A stretch of 64,000 nucleotides of DNA, taken from assembly GCA_019843655.1 (NCBI GenBank), contig JACDQD010000102.1, forward strand, positions 10,115,501 to 10,179,500. The letters are read 5' to 3'. This stretch comes from Lethocerus indicus (taxonomy: Eukaryota > Arthropoda > Insecta > Hemiptera > Belostomatidae). Both the position numbers and the translations under genes were made by a program. How positions within the stretch are numbered: the first letter of the stretch is position 1; each line of letters begins with the position of its first letter. Shown piece after piece: positions 26,792 through 41,319 of this stretch. The notes under the pieces were generated by a model, which saw only the letters and a list, made by a program, of their open reading frames with translations, was not told where the DNA came from and searched no databases.

Positions 26792-29700
26792 TTTAACACC
26801 TCACATGAACCTAAAAAAATAGAAACAATTATATTCAAAACTGAGTCCATACAGTATATCACGTACATTTAACTGAATTACAACCTCGAATATCAACTGA
26901 CATATCCACCTTCAAATGCGCCACTTTAACAACAAACAAATGTCACTCTCCATAAGACAATAATCACAATGATTCTTTTGAATCTGCCATATAAGCGTTA
27001 TAACGGTTGTAATACGTTACACTACTGCAAAATAGATAAACAATTAAAATATTCCCCCAAGTAAACATAATGGACAAATCCAAGACACGTAACTAGTGCC
27101 GTGTTTGTGCTGTCAGCTGACAGTACTGAAACCGGCGCGGCTTATCACTGCCGGACTTCTAATGACTGGACCTAAGAATTATTAATTACTGAACAAAGAA
27201 TACCTCGAAATTCGTTCCCGTGTCTTGCGCAAAACCTAAGAACACTGATATCAACTTAATTTTTAATATAAATTTAATTTTAATTCTTACATGCTAGGAT
27301 TAATGGCAATTTCATATATTAAGCATTTTTTTAAAATATACTGTAATCACATTTCGTTAATGGTGAATTATCTGGTGAACAATCGAGTAACACGCAGTAA
27401 GCAATTGTGTTCTCTTGATGTACAGCTTGACCAAATCTCAATATTATTATATACAACCAAACCAACAACTAAACCATTTAAAAAGGTAACTAACCAGATT
27501 ATTCGTTTGAAAAATTGCAATTTTTCCTTCCTCTCATTAGTCATTTTGTTCGTGACTCACGTCTTTTCAATATAATTTTGAAAATGAATTTGGAGGTTTT
27601 AGGTTTCAAAAGGGGTTGGCGTTGTTCGCCAGGACAATCGCCGGCAAATATTTTCAACTTTCATCTAATATTATTTTATTTTATATTTCAATTAAAATGC
27701 GTTAAATGCGTATTAAAAAATATTTTCCCCCAAACATTTTCCAAAAATTAATAAAATTGGAACGTTCATCTTGTACTTTTTGCGTATTAATGATGCTTAA
27801 TATCAAAAGATCTAGATACAAAATAATTTCACGATAAAAATCATATGACGCCAGAAGAACATTTACATCCAGCTTAAAAATTAAATTAATTCATTATAAA
27901 GAATCATGACGAAGTAGATTTTATGGACATCAGAAGGATAGCAACAGTATTTTTTCAATTCTATTGCTAATAAATAGCAGATTGGCACTGGAAATATATT
28001 ATTTCAAGTAATACACATTGCGCCCTCTTAAAGAATGTTTTGTTGATTTTTTTGGACTACATAACGCTATTAAGTTTATTTTCCTGCTTGTGACTAATTT
28101 TAAAATGGGCACTTTATGTTGAAAGGAGTAAATTCAAAAGCAGCTAGCAGAGAAAGAAGGATTTATGAATTGTATAGTATTGATAATCTACTTATTGATT
28201 ATCACTATAAATTCTAATGAATACTTATCATTTCCTTAGTCATAATTTTACAACTGTCCATTGTGATAATACAAAATATGAGGTAAACAAAACCAGTGGT
28301 GTATATAAAAATAGTTAAACAAACATAGTCTTCGCAATGACTGAAACAAGTTGAATCTTCATCCATGAAATGAAATGGTTGGTTGTATTAAATATAAAAA
28401 TTTCACCACATTAAATAGCCAGTTATAGCCTTGAAGAATTAGAAGAATGAATTCTACTCATAATAATTTCTAATTGGTGTGACAGTTGGTATAATACATC
28501 AAATGCCACTACTCTTAAATTAATGGCATTTTACTACTCACTAGAGTGTAAAACAATAAGGATTTTAATCAGATAATCTGGTGCACCCAGTGGATGAGAT
28601 CAACATAAATATTTACATTTTGCTTATACACACACATTCATCTATATTTATACTTAAGCACATTCACTGATAAAACTGAATCTTCTTTTGTTACCCTTTG
28701 TGATCCATTTTCAAACTTTAGAAAATTCCAGAGGCTCAGATTCTATAATACAAAACAGGGACAGAAGGCCCATGCTCCAATTGTAGATACTTTTGTTGTC
28801 AGTCTAGGGTAAATTTGACAGAATAGGGCCTAGTATTTTCGACTCTACCAGAAAATAATTCACATCTAATTTGTCTTCACATGTTGCAAAAATATTATAT
28901 ATCTTTTTTTTTAACAGTTGAAAATTACAAAGTATCACATTTTTTGCTCTTGCATAACAGGAATCTACATTTTGTAACATTCTCACAAATATCAAGAAGG
29001 TATTATTTTTCTTGCCACAAAAAAATTTAAACCAGAGTGGTTAGAGGCTCATTTTTTCTTAGTGTTTATGTGCACTGTCTATCAAGTCAACAGAACCAAT
29101 TCATAAAACTTCTTAATCTAATCATCTGTTATCCCCTTTCCTAAGTGTATACTGGTTTCCTATTGCAGATTAGTAGATTAATGATATGGCAGATAAATGA
29201 ATTATTGATTTATGTTGCTTCTTTTTTAAATCCTAAAAAGCATCAAAATCTGCATTTAAGTCCACCCTGAACGTGCAATGCTTAATGAGGAAATTTCAAA
29301 TACACTGGAAACAACAATTTTTTTTAATAATTAACACAATTATAATTTATTATAAATAGATTAATATATACATTTATGTATATATATTTTACAATACAGT
29401 AACACTTGTCTTGAAACCAAAATTTCATTCAGAAATATTGGCAAAGAGGGAACTTTTTGGTCTATTTGCTTAAATTTAACAACGCAATGATGTACAATCC
29501 AATATTGAAAATATTGACTCATTGCAAAATTCTACACATTACGCTGATAGAATAATGCAAAAATTAACATGATGAATGTCTTCAATTAACAGATACTGTG
29601 AATGACAATTTTTCTATGTGCAAAGGTCTACAATATTTCAATCATTGACAAATAAGTGTGTATGTATGTAAACTAGAAACTTTAAAAGTACAAAAGTTTT

Positions 29701-30024
29701 AAAAAGTAGTTTCCAAATACTTTCATAATTAACAACTACAACAATTATTGATGCATTCTATGAGACTACTACATTATATATGGTGTGGGAACAGAGAGGA
29801 CACTTTCAATTATACCGTTTGTATTTTATTCTTACTATAAGTAAGTAGCCGCTTGACAACTATGGCAGCAGGGAAGTATCCATCTTATAGTACATCATCT
29901 TATATATACACTAAATTTGTACCTTCAAGCATAAATTTTGCAATTCCTGCAAAATTATGTAAATTAATACTTTTTAGCTTCAAAATAATTTCCTGCTAAA
30001 ATGAAGAAAAAATAACCTTCAAAG
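26792..30024. other. VPS13B 5' flank and intergenic DNA
   Basis: Sequence before the VPS13B start codon and after the stop of the CIMIP2-like gene. Around 27090-27180 it is less AT-rich and has a CAGCTG-centred palindrome, a plausible VPS13B promoter zone. The open frames at 27291-27575 and 28804-28995 have low-complexity, AT-driven composition and no recognisable domain. A minus-strand AATAAA (29825-29830) could end the CIMIP2-like transcript. Confidence 0.5.
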
Positions 30025-33000
30025 TTAATATGGTGGAGCCTGGGTTACTTGGCTGTTCACTTTTGCTGTTTGATTACTTTCAATATTTTCAATGCTCTTC
30101 AACTTCTGGCGATCCTGAAAATATCAAACAAATGAATATTTAATAAATTCTTAAATTGAAATAGTAATTAATACAGTATGTACTAAAATTTTAAAACTGT
30201 ACATTACTGAAAACAAAGTTAAACTGCAGCATTAACATTTGCAAAATACTCAAATAAGATATATTTTTAAAGAATTCTAGCATTCAAACATGTATTATAT
30301 ATGGTAATTGTAAGGAACTGTCAGCATTTATAGGCTGATGAATTCTAATTTTCATGAGCATTTTGCCATCTAATTGTTGGAATGCATCCACCCCTAATGA
30401 AAGAAAGGAACTTATCTTCCTGCATTAATTTTAATAGAGTATTTTAAATAATATGGATATTTTGAAATGGCTATTGTTCAATGTGCCCTATATAATGAGT
30501 TATATATATTAAACTTATCATTTATTTTAAAAAACAGCATTTATTTATCACGCAATTGTACCTAATGTCACAATGTGTGGGGAAAATCTTAATTCAAATT
30601 TAATATTGGGAATTCATACACACAGAAATGTTATGTCATAGGTTAAATATGAAATAATCAGTAAGATACCACTAATGGTATGATAATATAAAATAATAAT
30701 TATTGTTTTATCCATATACTTGATGCAACAGATAGAGTCCTTTTTTGGCTGCTACAGCATATCTTTGACTTAAAGATGCATCAGAAGATTTAACTCTTGG
30801 TATGTGACCAGTATAACCAGCTATAGGAGGTAGTTCTGGTGAAATATGTTCATCTAAAAAACAAATTCTGAAATAAAAATGCATTCTACGATATATGCTT
30901 TTTCATTAATTCTACTAGAATAAAAAAGTGCAAGATTCCTGCTTCTGGATTGCCTAAATGTTATGTCTTTACCAGACTTAGAGGTAATAAAATATCACAA
31001 AATTGTGTGAATAAAAACATTTCAAAAATAATAAAGTACACCACAATCTTACCATGGTACTTGTTATTTTCTGTATAATCAAGTAAAGCTTGTTCAACTT
31101 GTTCCTTTGGCTTAACAGGCAGCAATTTTGGAGCATGCCTTAATTTCTCCTTGAAAGATGTTTCTAAAGCCTTCCTACTGTCCCTCAATGCTTTCTACAA
31201 ATTGAGTTTTTTATTTTAATTACTATTTCGGACGAAATCCATATATACAGGTCAAAAAATATATTAAAATATGTTTTGTAAAAATATACAAAACGAAATA
31301 TTACACACACTCACATATTTTATTGAAAAACAAAATGAAAAGTACCAATGGACTCAGAAAATAGAAAACTTACGGCTACAGAATTGTCCTGCAAACTTTC
31401 ATCAGCAGCAGCTCCATATGTTTTTCCATAGCGGAAATTCATTCCCGGAATAAAGCCTTGATAAAAAAAAATTTATTTTAATAAAGTGTAGATGTTTACT
31501 TATCAAAATGGTGAATAATTAAATTTAAATACCATTCCTATTTTAAATTCATTGCTAGACGTACTATAATTTTATATTCATTTAACTTTACAATTTTATA
31601 TTCATTGATTTTATATTGTTATAGAACTGAGAATTAATGAACCATTTGATACTGTTATTTGTAATTCTTTTCTGCAGTATTTACACTCCACTGCACTTAG
31701 TGCCGCATACAAAAAGAGTGACTCAACAGAGCCATAATTTTAGCAAAACTAGAGCAGAACCATTTTGTAGATTAAGTCTTTTATTGTGGTTTCTAACTTT
31801 CTCCAAATTTAGTCACTTCTAAAAAGGAAATTTTCAGTTTCATGGCTATTCATTAATCACTTTGTCAAGTCGATGTACATTACTCTTTATGATGACAATG
31901 ACATGCATTATAGTAGGTTGTAGTAATGATATTTATTTAGAGAAACAAGTGTAAATTATGGAATCTCTGAATCTGAGGGTATACAAATTTTGTTTTCTAA
32001 AACAATTCTATCTATGCTAGTGGTGAATCTGCCAATAATTATTCAAAGAAAACATTCTGCATTCATTATTTATAAAGAAAAAGTTGTTACCACATAATTA
32101 TTTTGTAAAGTTAGCTTTTTGTAAACAACAAAACTCATGATTATTGATAACCTTAAGTATGTAAAAACAATGAGAAGAAATTATTGAAAGTTAATTTTGG
32201 GTACCAGTATACCCGAGAATGAAAGGTCGACATTTGGTTCTGACAGTGTTCATCTTGTCCTTTGTTGCTTTTTGCGTTTGGTCCACAGAGTCTATAAGTT
32301 TTTTTAAAGGGTCTTCTTTTCTGTAGGTACTAGTGAGATGTTTTTTCAATAGTCCCCGATCTGTCATTTCCTATAATATAAAATTAAAAATAAAACAAAT
32401 GCAGTTGAAATATTATGCATTGCTTTGATCTATATAAAAGATAATAACCTGTAATATTTCTCTTGTGTTCACACCATAACGTTTTCCAATTCTGAACTTT
32501 AATGTCGGGCAATGGCCTGTATATCTGAAGCAAAAAATATCCAATATTGATTTATACCCAGAGATTGTTAAATTTATAATCTGAATTTTATGCAGTAAAT
32601 CTTAAACATTTGCCTTGAGTAATTCAATTGCCTGTTTTATAAATTTGGATTTCTCTTTAATTCTTAAACTTTTAAAATAATTTTGTCTTGCAATTTTCTG
32701 TTTAAATTTCTTGTTATATCACTTCAAAGACTGTTAAAATAACTATTACCTTAGTAAACACATCAGCTTATTAAATTTTATATTCACTTATATGTTAATC
32801 CTCCTGGATTTATTTTCTGTGGCTGATATGTTCTGTATTCACTTAAATAATAATTATAAAATGCTAACCACACAAATGAGATAATGTATCAAAAAAAAAA
32901 AACATAAACATTATAATCTGAATGTTAAACCAAGTCATCATAATAATAATTACAACAAAGTTAAATATGCTGTGAAGAAACAGAGAAAGTCTAATAATTC

Positions 33001-35423
33001 CAATGTTTAATAAGCCATGGATGAATGATTTTATTTACTGTACAAATGTTATGGTGAGAAAGAAACTTTCAAAGTATGCAAATCACTTCAACAGCTTAAC
33101 AACTTATAAGTTGTTATTGTTAAGATATTCTTAACAATATCTATTGTTTAATACTAAAACAGCTTAAAAAAAATTTTAAAATAAGTATTCTTACTAGATA
33201 TAAAACAAAATAATATTAATTTCTTTATCCCCTCGCCGTTACCGCAAATTAAAAGGGCTATCAGTGTATTCCTAGGATAAGGAAAGTATAAAATAATGGA
33301 AACTAACAACTATGCTGTAAACATTCATAGGTTTCATTCAACAAATTCATTATTTACAACTGTACTATAATTAAAAGGCCAACATGACACTTTAAAAATC
33401 ATTATATCTATGGACATTAATAAAATATAATCTTTATTTATTTTTAAATGGCATTTATAATTAATTAACTTGGTTAAATATAAATAACACATAAGTGATT
33501 ATTCCTATAATTATTCTATTAGAACTGATTAGCTTAACCTATATAACAGTATATAAAAAAGATCTTGGTATTCAAAACATACATTATGAAAGATTTGGTA
33601 TCATTCAACTGAAGTTTGTTAATTAACCATGAACTACTTAACTGATGTTACAAACAGATAATTAACTTTGGAACGATATTTTCTTAATCAATCAGTTCTG
33701 ATAGTAATCAGAGTCTACCTGGCACAGAGAGGTACCAACACTGTTTACAGTATTGACAGATGAATTGGCTAACAGTAGGGAAGGGGAAGTTTACAGGCAC
33801 TCGATTAAGCTATCTTGTTTTCCTTACAATTTAACATCTTTTATGCTTCCCCGAGTGTCTGACTATAAACATTAAACATACTTTAAATATTTCAAGTAGT
33901 TTACATAAAAATCGACTAAATGAAATACCTGAGGATACTATTAATACTTATCACTAATGTAGAATGGCAATATTAACAATCACATTGTCCAAATGTGGAT
34001 TAAAATTTTAATTTATTCATTTCACTCATTGGACCAAAAGTTAGTCCAGTAGTAATATACAATTTAACAAAAAAAATTCAGAGTAGGACTCATAACTCTC
34101 AACCATATTTTGATGTGTCCACTAATGTTACTTCTTTGGGCAATGTTTAAGGGAAAATAAAACAATTCATCACATTATTGTATGAAAATTTGGATGTTTG
34201 TAGTAATCACGGATGTCGTAACATCTCATGTAGTAATCAACTGATATGTAAGAAAAAAATCATAGAAAGAAAATAAATTATTATTGAACAAGAAACAATA
34301 TTTTTGACATAAATGCTGATATGAACTTTCATAATTCACATGAATCAGGAGTTAGTAAAACTCAAGGACAACCTGTCAACCAAGTTCATAATAGACTGGA
34401 CAAATCTCATTCCTTTTATAGGAGAGGACGTCCTTCCTCCAGGATAGATGTCTAGTTTATGGGTCATGGGGGTATTAAGAAGGACATACCCCTCCAAAAA
34501 TATCATACAATTTGAAACACAACTTTTATTGAAACCAATCTATAATTGACTCATGTTTAGAATGCAAAATCTAACTCAGAAATAATATAAATATTTATGG
34601 ATACTTACTAGTAATTATAACAATATTTTATCCGTATTATGAAGTGTTAGACTTAAAATACAAATAAAGATCTGACTGAATAAATAAAACATTTCCATTC
34701 ACCTGTTTTTGTTTTCTATTATGAAATAGAGTTATTATACTTAAAATTTGCAATTATTAAAACAAAGGGTATTAAAAAGAGGATTTATTAAACTGAAATA
34801 AAAATAGAAATATAACATAATTAAAATGCCTTCTAAAGTCCATGTTATAAAATGCATATTATGTAAGCAAAATCAGACAACTTCCTTCTGTCCTATTTAA
34901 ATAGAATACAATAAATGTGACAACAATTACTGCTTGTGCAATGTGCTATTATTAAACCTTACAACATCAAAAAATTCTTCCCAACTAGATTGTAGAAAGT
35001 TAACATTCACTGAAAGTATATGAAAGTTTCCAAAAGTCTGATTAAAAATATGTACATACATAAATAAATGGGATGATGCAGCCTCACAAACCCTTTAACA
35101 TGATATTAAATCATGTTTTAGAGGTCATACAAAATCTGCAACAGGTTTTAACCTTAGGAGTGCAAAATAGCAGTAAGGTGGCACAAACTAGACAAACAAG
35201 GTCATTCCCACTTTCCCTAATCACATAAGCTAACAGATTTTATTTTCTTCCTTACATTTTAACAACATAAAAGTCTCAAACAAATAAATTGGAATTTTAA
35301 TTCCCAAATAAAATAAATAAGTCTTTTAAACTAGATAGAAATAAAATATTTCTAAGTATTCATTATTATATACTATATTATAGTCAAACAAAAGTGATAT
35401 CGTTAACATTAAACAAGTGAAAA

Positions 35424-35468
<45 letters not shown>

Positions 35469-36171
35469 ATTAAGTTAATATTTTTTATTAATGCCATGCA
35501 GTAGTTTTAAAATTACACTAAATAGAATGTTGTACACAATGTGCTCTTAGAATGTGCATTAAATTGTTTAGTCTTTTATTTTTTAAATTCTAAATTTAAC
35601 ATTCAAGGAACTTGTTATTTCGTTAAATTTGACTGTTTAAAAACCAAACCAGGTAACTGTTTGTTATCTACAACTTATAATTTTCCAATAGAGCTAATAT
35701 TTGCCTGCTTTTTGATACGACAATTTCCTGGTAATAAAATGCAAGTATGATTAAATATAAGGAAAATATAAAATTCAAATATTTAATATAGATATTAAAT
35801 CCGAATAATTAGGCTCTTTTTGAATTTTAAAATATGTAGATAATTTTAATTTATATTTTTATTTTATATATAACATATAATTTCATAGTTTCCAATATGA
35901 ATTCCGGTAATATATATCAACACATAGCAAGGTCATAATTATTTATTAAAAGAATAGTATATATGCATGATTAATAAAAAATATCGATTCATGAGAAATA
36001 CATACATCCTACAAATTGGAAAACATTTATGTAAAGCAATGGACTAATAGTAAAAACAATTATAAATAAGGTGGAAAATTCAATAGAATAAATAACTCAC
36101 CCAGGTATCAAGCAATCTTTTGTCTGCGACATAAAGTTGTCCCTTTCTGGTTTAGTGAGACTGATGAACAT
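30025..36171 (-). CDS. CIMIP2/FAM166-family (DUF2475) ciliary microtubule inner protein
   Basis: Seven exons join in phase to 253 residues: 36101-36171, 32449-32524, 32205-32370, 31374-31456, 31053-31194, 30720-30853, 30025-30114; stop TAA at 30025-30027. The start is the ATG at 36169-36171 (an in-frame ATG 13 codons on is an alternative). Three copies of the family signature are seen: IPGYTGHCPTLKFRIGKRYG across exons 1-2, LGYTGFIPGMNFRYGKTYG across exons 3-4, and AGYTGHIPRV in exon 6. This PGYTGH/F-P, then R.G..YG pattern defines DUF2475 (UPF0605, FAM166, CIMIP2A-C). Those proteins line the lumen of axonemal doublet microtubules in cilia and sperm tails. Which paralogue this corresponds to is unclear. 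Intron 1 is about 3.6 kb. The TMBIM4 stop is only about 750 bases upstream. Confidence 0.82.
32525..36100 (-). other. Large first intron of the CIMIP2-like gene
   Basis: About 3.6 kb of AT-rich sequence between the GTGAGT donor at 36100 and the acceptor at 32525. It includes a 40-base AT microsatellite at 35427-35466. I see no coding exon or RNA gene inside. Confidence 0.6.
35427..35466. repeat. (AT)20 microsatellite
   Basis: Uninterrupted AT dinucleotide run in intron 1 of the CIMIP2-like gene. Confidence 0.95.
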
Positions 36172-36922
36172 GGTGACATTTGATTCGGTTCAAATAGGAT
36201 CGAAGGGTATATTAAGCAGTGGTATCAGTCTGGAAAAAATTCCAGGTCGGAAACAAGCCTGCGGTTGTTGTTATCAGTGTTGTTATTGTTGTTGTGAAGA
36301 GGGGAGAGCAAGCAGGTGTTGTATGACTGGGTTTGCCTGTCACTGTCTGGCGGTCACGCTTCAAACTCCTCCCCTCTCACTCCTCCCACTCATGGCCACC
36401 ACACCACACAGCCCCAGGCTCCCCTTTCTTTACTCGTAACCCCCTTCCCCTCACCATCATTACAACTAACCGGGCCTTCTCAGACTGCTCAATAGCTCAC
36501 AGCTGTTTCAAACTAAATTATACTATCATCACCACCATAGCTGTTGAGATCTGAAGTCTAGAAAAAGATAAAAGACTGTACCTAATACTTTAAACGGCAT
36601 AGAAGAAGTGAACTTAAATATTATATAGTCTATTACAGGAACATGTTTACATTTTTAAACATAAAGGTAATATAGAGTAACACAACTTACATTTACCCCA
36701 GTACAAATGAAAAGCCAGATTCACTGAAGAAGTTTATTTATCAGTAATTAATGTACAATCTGTAAATGTGCCATAATAAACCATGATTCAACAAAAAAAA
36801 TAAAATTTATACAATAAAACAACAAAAATTATATGATGTAAATTTAAATTCAATAACTATAAATGAATCATTACAAAGACATTTATTAAATAATATCAAA
36901 TGAATGTTATTTTTCATTTTTT
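36172..36922. other. CIMIP2-like 5' flank and TMBIM4 3' flank
   Basis: The segment 36180-36470 is relatively GC-rich with CT-rich tracts and is the likely promoter/5' UTR of the CIMIP2-like gene. A plus-strand open frame at 36137-36439 translates to cysteine-rich low-complexity sequence and is not credible. Minus-strand AATAAA at 36882-36887 fits as the TMBIM4 poly(A) signal. Confidence 0.55.
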
Positions 36923-38231
36923 TTAATGCTTTCTCGAAGCCTGTAGTGCTCTCATGATGTAAATGAACAAGTTTAAAATATCCAAATACAAGTTTATCGT
37001 CACAAAAATGTATTCTTCAGGAGAAGCATGTCTCATTAAGTTCTGGAAAAATAAAAATATATTATATAACATAAACTAAGCATAATCATTTCTAATATGC
37101 ATGTGAAAGTTTCAAAATGAAATGAATATAATAAAATAAAGTGAAAAATTACCTGAGTGTCATAAACAATGAAGAGTGAAAATGTAAGAGCACCAAGCAC
37201 AGACAAGCCTAATTCAAAAGAAGTGTTTTCAAAGAATATTTGAAGAATTCCACCGATCAGGAGAACACAAAGTGCAGAATATAATCTGAGGGCAGAATGA
37301 AATATATGAATTCCAGTTTGCAATATTAAGAAATACAAATGTTAGGATTAAAACTGAACACAATTCATCCAAAGTACATTTCTTTAAAGTCTCATTGGCA
37401 GTCTGATAATATAAAAAGAAATAATTTCTACACTAAGCAGTATAAAATATTTAATTAGCAAAAATTAAATTATTCATAATATAAATTGACCAACAAATAA
37501 ACAGTTAAAAATTCATGGAGCTCAACTTTCTCTATAGATAATAAGTAATTCTATGTGTAAATAATTTACAATTTAATGAGTTAATGTAAATATCTCTGCT
37601 TGCCAACTGAACATAATTTTCTACTGACAAATTGATATGAATCAATGGATAATGGGAAACTCTTGCCCTTGTACATATCTATATTTCACAGCTCTACATA
37701 TATTTAATTTTAATGTAAACAGTTTATGTTATACAGATAAAAAATTTTTTGAATTTTATTTAAATTCAAATAATACACAAACACTGAAAATGATTCAAAA
37801 TAGAGGTGCATTTAAAAATTATTCTGAAGATGAAAGAAAGTGAGTTGTTAAAGGAGACATCCGTTTCTATTAAGCCATAGGCAGGGTCGCCTACACCAAT
37901 CAAAAACAATAGTAACTACTGGAGATGTAAATGATGCACTGTTCTTTCAGATGAATCTAATATCTAATACCTTATATACGTTACACTTGTAATGTGATGA
38001 ACAGTGTAATTAATAAGTATAATACTTTGTCTTTTTAAATGAGCAGTGAATATTGTTTGTACAAATTAAATATAATTTTAAAGAACTGATAAAAGAAAAT
38101 TAATTACAGGAAATCATACACTGAAGAAGCTCATATTAATCTAAACTTATGCTTTTTTCTCTATTTCTTTTAGGCATAATTATGCCTTGCCATTATGCAC
38201 CTTTAAAATAATGCTTAATTTAATCTATGTA

Positions 38232-38310
<79 letters not shown>

Positions 38311-41300
38311 TTAGTAACTGATGATGATTCATAGTATTATTATACTATGGACTTCTAGATAAATGTAATCAAGTTGAATAATAATATCTCTCATTAATTA
38401 ACATTAAATAAAGAAAACACAATTATGCTGCAAAATGATAAGTAACATTGAGGATGAAAGATTTGGCTAATTTGAGCATGAAACCCATCGGACACACCCA
38501 ATATACATACTTTTGATAGATTATGTAAAAAGTGCATGTATTTATTAACATTATATTTATAATGGAAATATACCCCTATTTACCCCCTATTTCTTATCTG
38601 CAAAATTATGGGATCAAAGTCATTATACACAGAAGTTTATATTTATGGAAATGATGTAAGCCCATATAAATTGACCATATACAACACCCAGATGTTTTCA
38701 AAGAAACTTTTCAAAGTAAAGAACATATATTAAGAACAAAATTAAGAGTTTTAGCAACTTATCATTACTATGCATTAAAAATATTAATCTAAAGGTTAAT
38801 ATCCTTGATTTAAATTACAGTAGTACCTTAAGCAATGGTATAATCACAAAATTCCATGACAGAGAAGTGGAAGGAATGTTGACCGGGTGAGAAGTATTCC
38901 TATATTCTAACCTGCACTGCATATTTTTAATTACCATCTATAATTTAAATGAAATGGTAACAACAAACTAAGCAACAACATGCATACATATAAATCATTC
39001 TACTTTGAGCGAACAAAATTATGGTACACTGAATTTTCCAGCTGGTACTCCGTAGTTTTACAAAATTAATGGAAGAATTAATGTATCAATACCTACAGAT
39101 CTGTTTCAATTGTGATTGTTTCTGATAATATTTATTATTTACATATTAATATGTTCTTTTAAGTTACCTATTTTTCATATACACATGCCTCGAATGGTTA
39201 AAACAATGTGGTTTTGTTGATTTCTCATATTTGTAGACACTTGAATTCTATTTTTTATAAATAGAAAAGTAGAAATAAATAACATCTACAGGATGGTCTA
39301 TTTGTTGTAATATATACTTTTTAGAGAATACATAGTATAACCACTATCTAATTTTGATTTTTGATGTCTACAGTGAGCTTCAAACACACTCAAAATGTGA
39401 GTTTTTCTCACTGTGGACATAAAAAATCAAAATTGTATGCTGGATGCTTAGTTTAAGATTAACCTTTGTGAGATTTATTTTTCCAGCTGTAAATAAGAAA
39501 AACCTCTCCTTTCAAACCTGTCCACTCATATGAAAGAGTTATACCATGCTCAGCATTGAACATTCATATTCAAAATTAGGATCAGTAAATAGATAATATT
39601 TCTGATAGTGGTTATAATATGTAATCTCTAAAAGGTATATATTACCAAAAAAAAAAAAATATATATATATATATATATATTATTTTATAAAATAATATTA
39701 TACTATATTATTAAATAATTATTCACTAATAATAATTGACTTACAAAACTCCAAGATTTGAAAAATCTTTTCTACTTTGTAATGTGTACAATGTGAGACC
39801 TCCAACAACGCCAATTGTTACAAGAAGTGCTTGCAGGACAACCACCTGTTCAAAATATGTGACTAGGACTCCAACTGAATAGGCCTGCACAATTGTCTGA
39901 AGAAAAAAATGGTAAAAATAATTTTTAGTACTAAATATACTCAACAAATAAAGTAAACAAAAATGGCACTTACAAATAAAGACAAGAGAATGAAATTTGC
40001 TGGTGACTCTCTCCTTTTTATGTGCAAAGCAATTAAAATAACTACACTGCACAGAAATGACAAGGTCAGGAGCCAATCACTGAAACATAAGAGCCATAGA
40101 TTATACAATTACAACTTACAATGTTATTTTGTCATTGAAATAAAAACTATTTTATCATCAGTAGCATTCCTGCAGTACTTCAGTACACACATCAGCTGAT
40201 AAAGTAGCATCTTATGAGCACTGTTACTATTATAATAAAATCACAACTGGTTAACTTAAGACAAAAATTCGTAAGAGTGACAATATACTTTTACTATTTC
40301 ATTAATTTATCTTTAAACATTTGGAAGCACATTGCAGTAATGGTTGAAATTCAAATAAATTAAAATATATTAGTATATTTGTTATACCCAGAAATATTGG
40401 GATCATCACCATTTATATTATTTTATGTTTCAAAGCGATCAAGATTTGTTTAATTGAAAAATTAACATTTTATGTAAAACTTTCTGCTGACAAAAGATAT
40501 AAATTTTTTTCATAAATATATATCGCGATGATTTAATATGAGGACTGAATTGCATTATTTCATCATAAGTGTATATTTCATAATTAAAAAGTATTGAGAA
40601 TGTTTTTATAATTATACAAATTCAATCACTGAACCAACCAATTAAACCAGCCTCTGGACAGAAACCACCACTTTCAATAGGTTGTAGCAATATTTTTAGT
40701 TGTTAACTTTGTATGTGAATTTGTTGCAAACTATAATCACAGTCAGTGCACATCAAAACCCTCACCATTTTATGTTTCATAAACTAATAATAATAATCAA
40801 ACTTGTTCATTTTAAGCCATGAAACTATCAGTATATCTAAATAAAATAAATATCATTAGTTTCATTTAAAGAACAAAATTTTAAAAAATTATTTAATTTT
40901 ACTGTAATAAGACTAATATGAAAATGAAGCAGTTTGCACATTGTAAGCACTTACTTGTTATGTATATAAATTCTGACCCTTGGATAGAACATAAATATGA
41001 ATCCAACGACAGCAGTAAGTGACAGCTGGATAAATAACAATGAATACACTTTACGCAGAAATCCTGTAAAATATAATAAATTAAGAATTATTATAAATGT
41101 TTAACAGAAATTTTGAAAATTATACCAGCAATAAGTAATACACAAGAATAAATGACAAATGAAACTAAGACACAATATTAAAATGCAATACATACCAAGC
41201 CTAATTTTTACACTCGCTTGATGCACATTATTCCTATATGCAAAATCTTCTTCAATCCCTTTCATTCCTCCTGACTCCAGATCCATTTCATCTGGGAATA

Positions 41301-41319
41301 TCAATGGTACTGAAGCCAT
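36923..41319 (-). CDS. Tmbim4: TMBIM4 / Golgi anti-apoptotic protein (BAX inhibitor motif family)
   Basis: Six exons join in phase to 247 residues, close to human TMBIM4 (238): 41196-41319, 40955-41063, 39974-40079, 39745-39896, 37153-37285, 36923-37042. The ATG is at 41317-41319 and the stop TAA at 36923-36925. The N-terminus has the lifeguard-type IEEDFAYRNNV segment, then FLRKVYSLLFIQL, followed by about seven hydrophobic segments. LTLYTLQSRKDFSNLG and the C-terminal SPEEYIFVTINLYLDILNLF match TMBIM4 rather than TMBIM1/2/3. Aspartate in IVYDTQ, part of the family's pH-sensing calcium leak pore, is present. The family forms calcium channels in the Golgi and ER that damp apoptosis. Intron 4 (37286-39744) carries a GT/AT microsatellite and a nested inverted repeat. 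Confidence 0.93.
38232..38308. repeat. Compound (GT)n(AT)n microsatellite
   Basis: About 12 GT units run straight into about 26 AT units, in intron 4 of TMBIM4. Confidence 0.95.
39307..39645. repeat. Nested inverted-repeat (foldback/MITE-like) element
   Basis: Outer arms 39307-39348 and 39604-39645 are reverse complements over 42 bases with about five mismatches. Just inside the left arm a second pair, 39351-39377 and 39407-39433, is complementary over 27 bases with two mismatches and a 29-base loop. The unit of about 340 bases sits in intron 4 of TMBIM4. It resembles a MITE or foldback element. Target-site duplications are not clear, partly because AT repeats follow it. Confidence 0.7.

Noticed and set aside
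36137..36554. Cysteine-rich plus-strand open frames upstream of the CIMIP2-like gene
   Set aside because: The cysteines come from a TGT/TGC-rich low-complexity stretch; there is no domain or splice context, and the first part overlaps exon 1 of the minus-strand gene.
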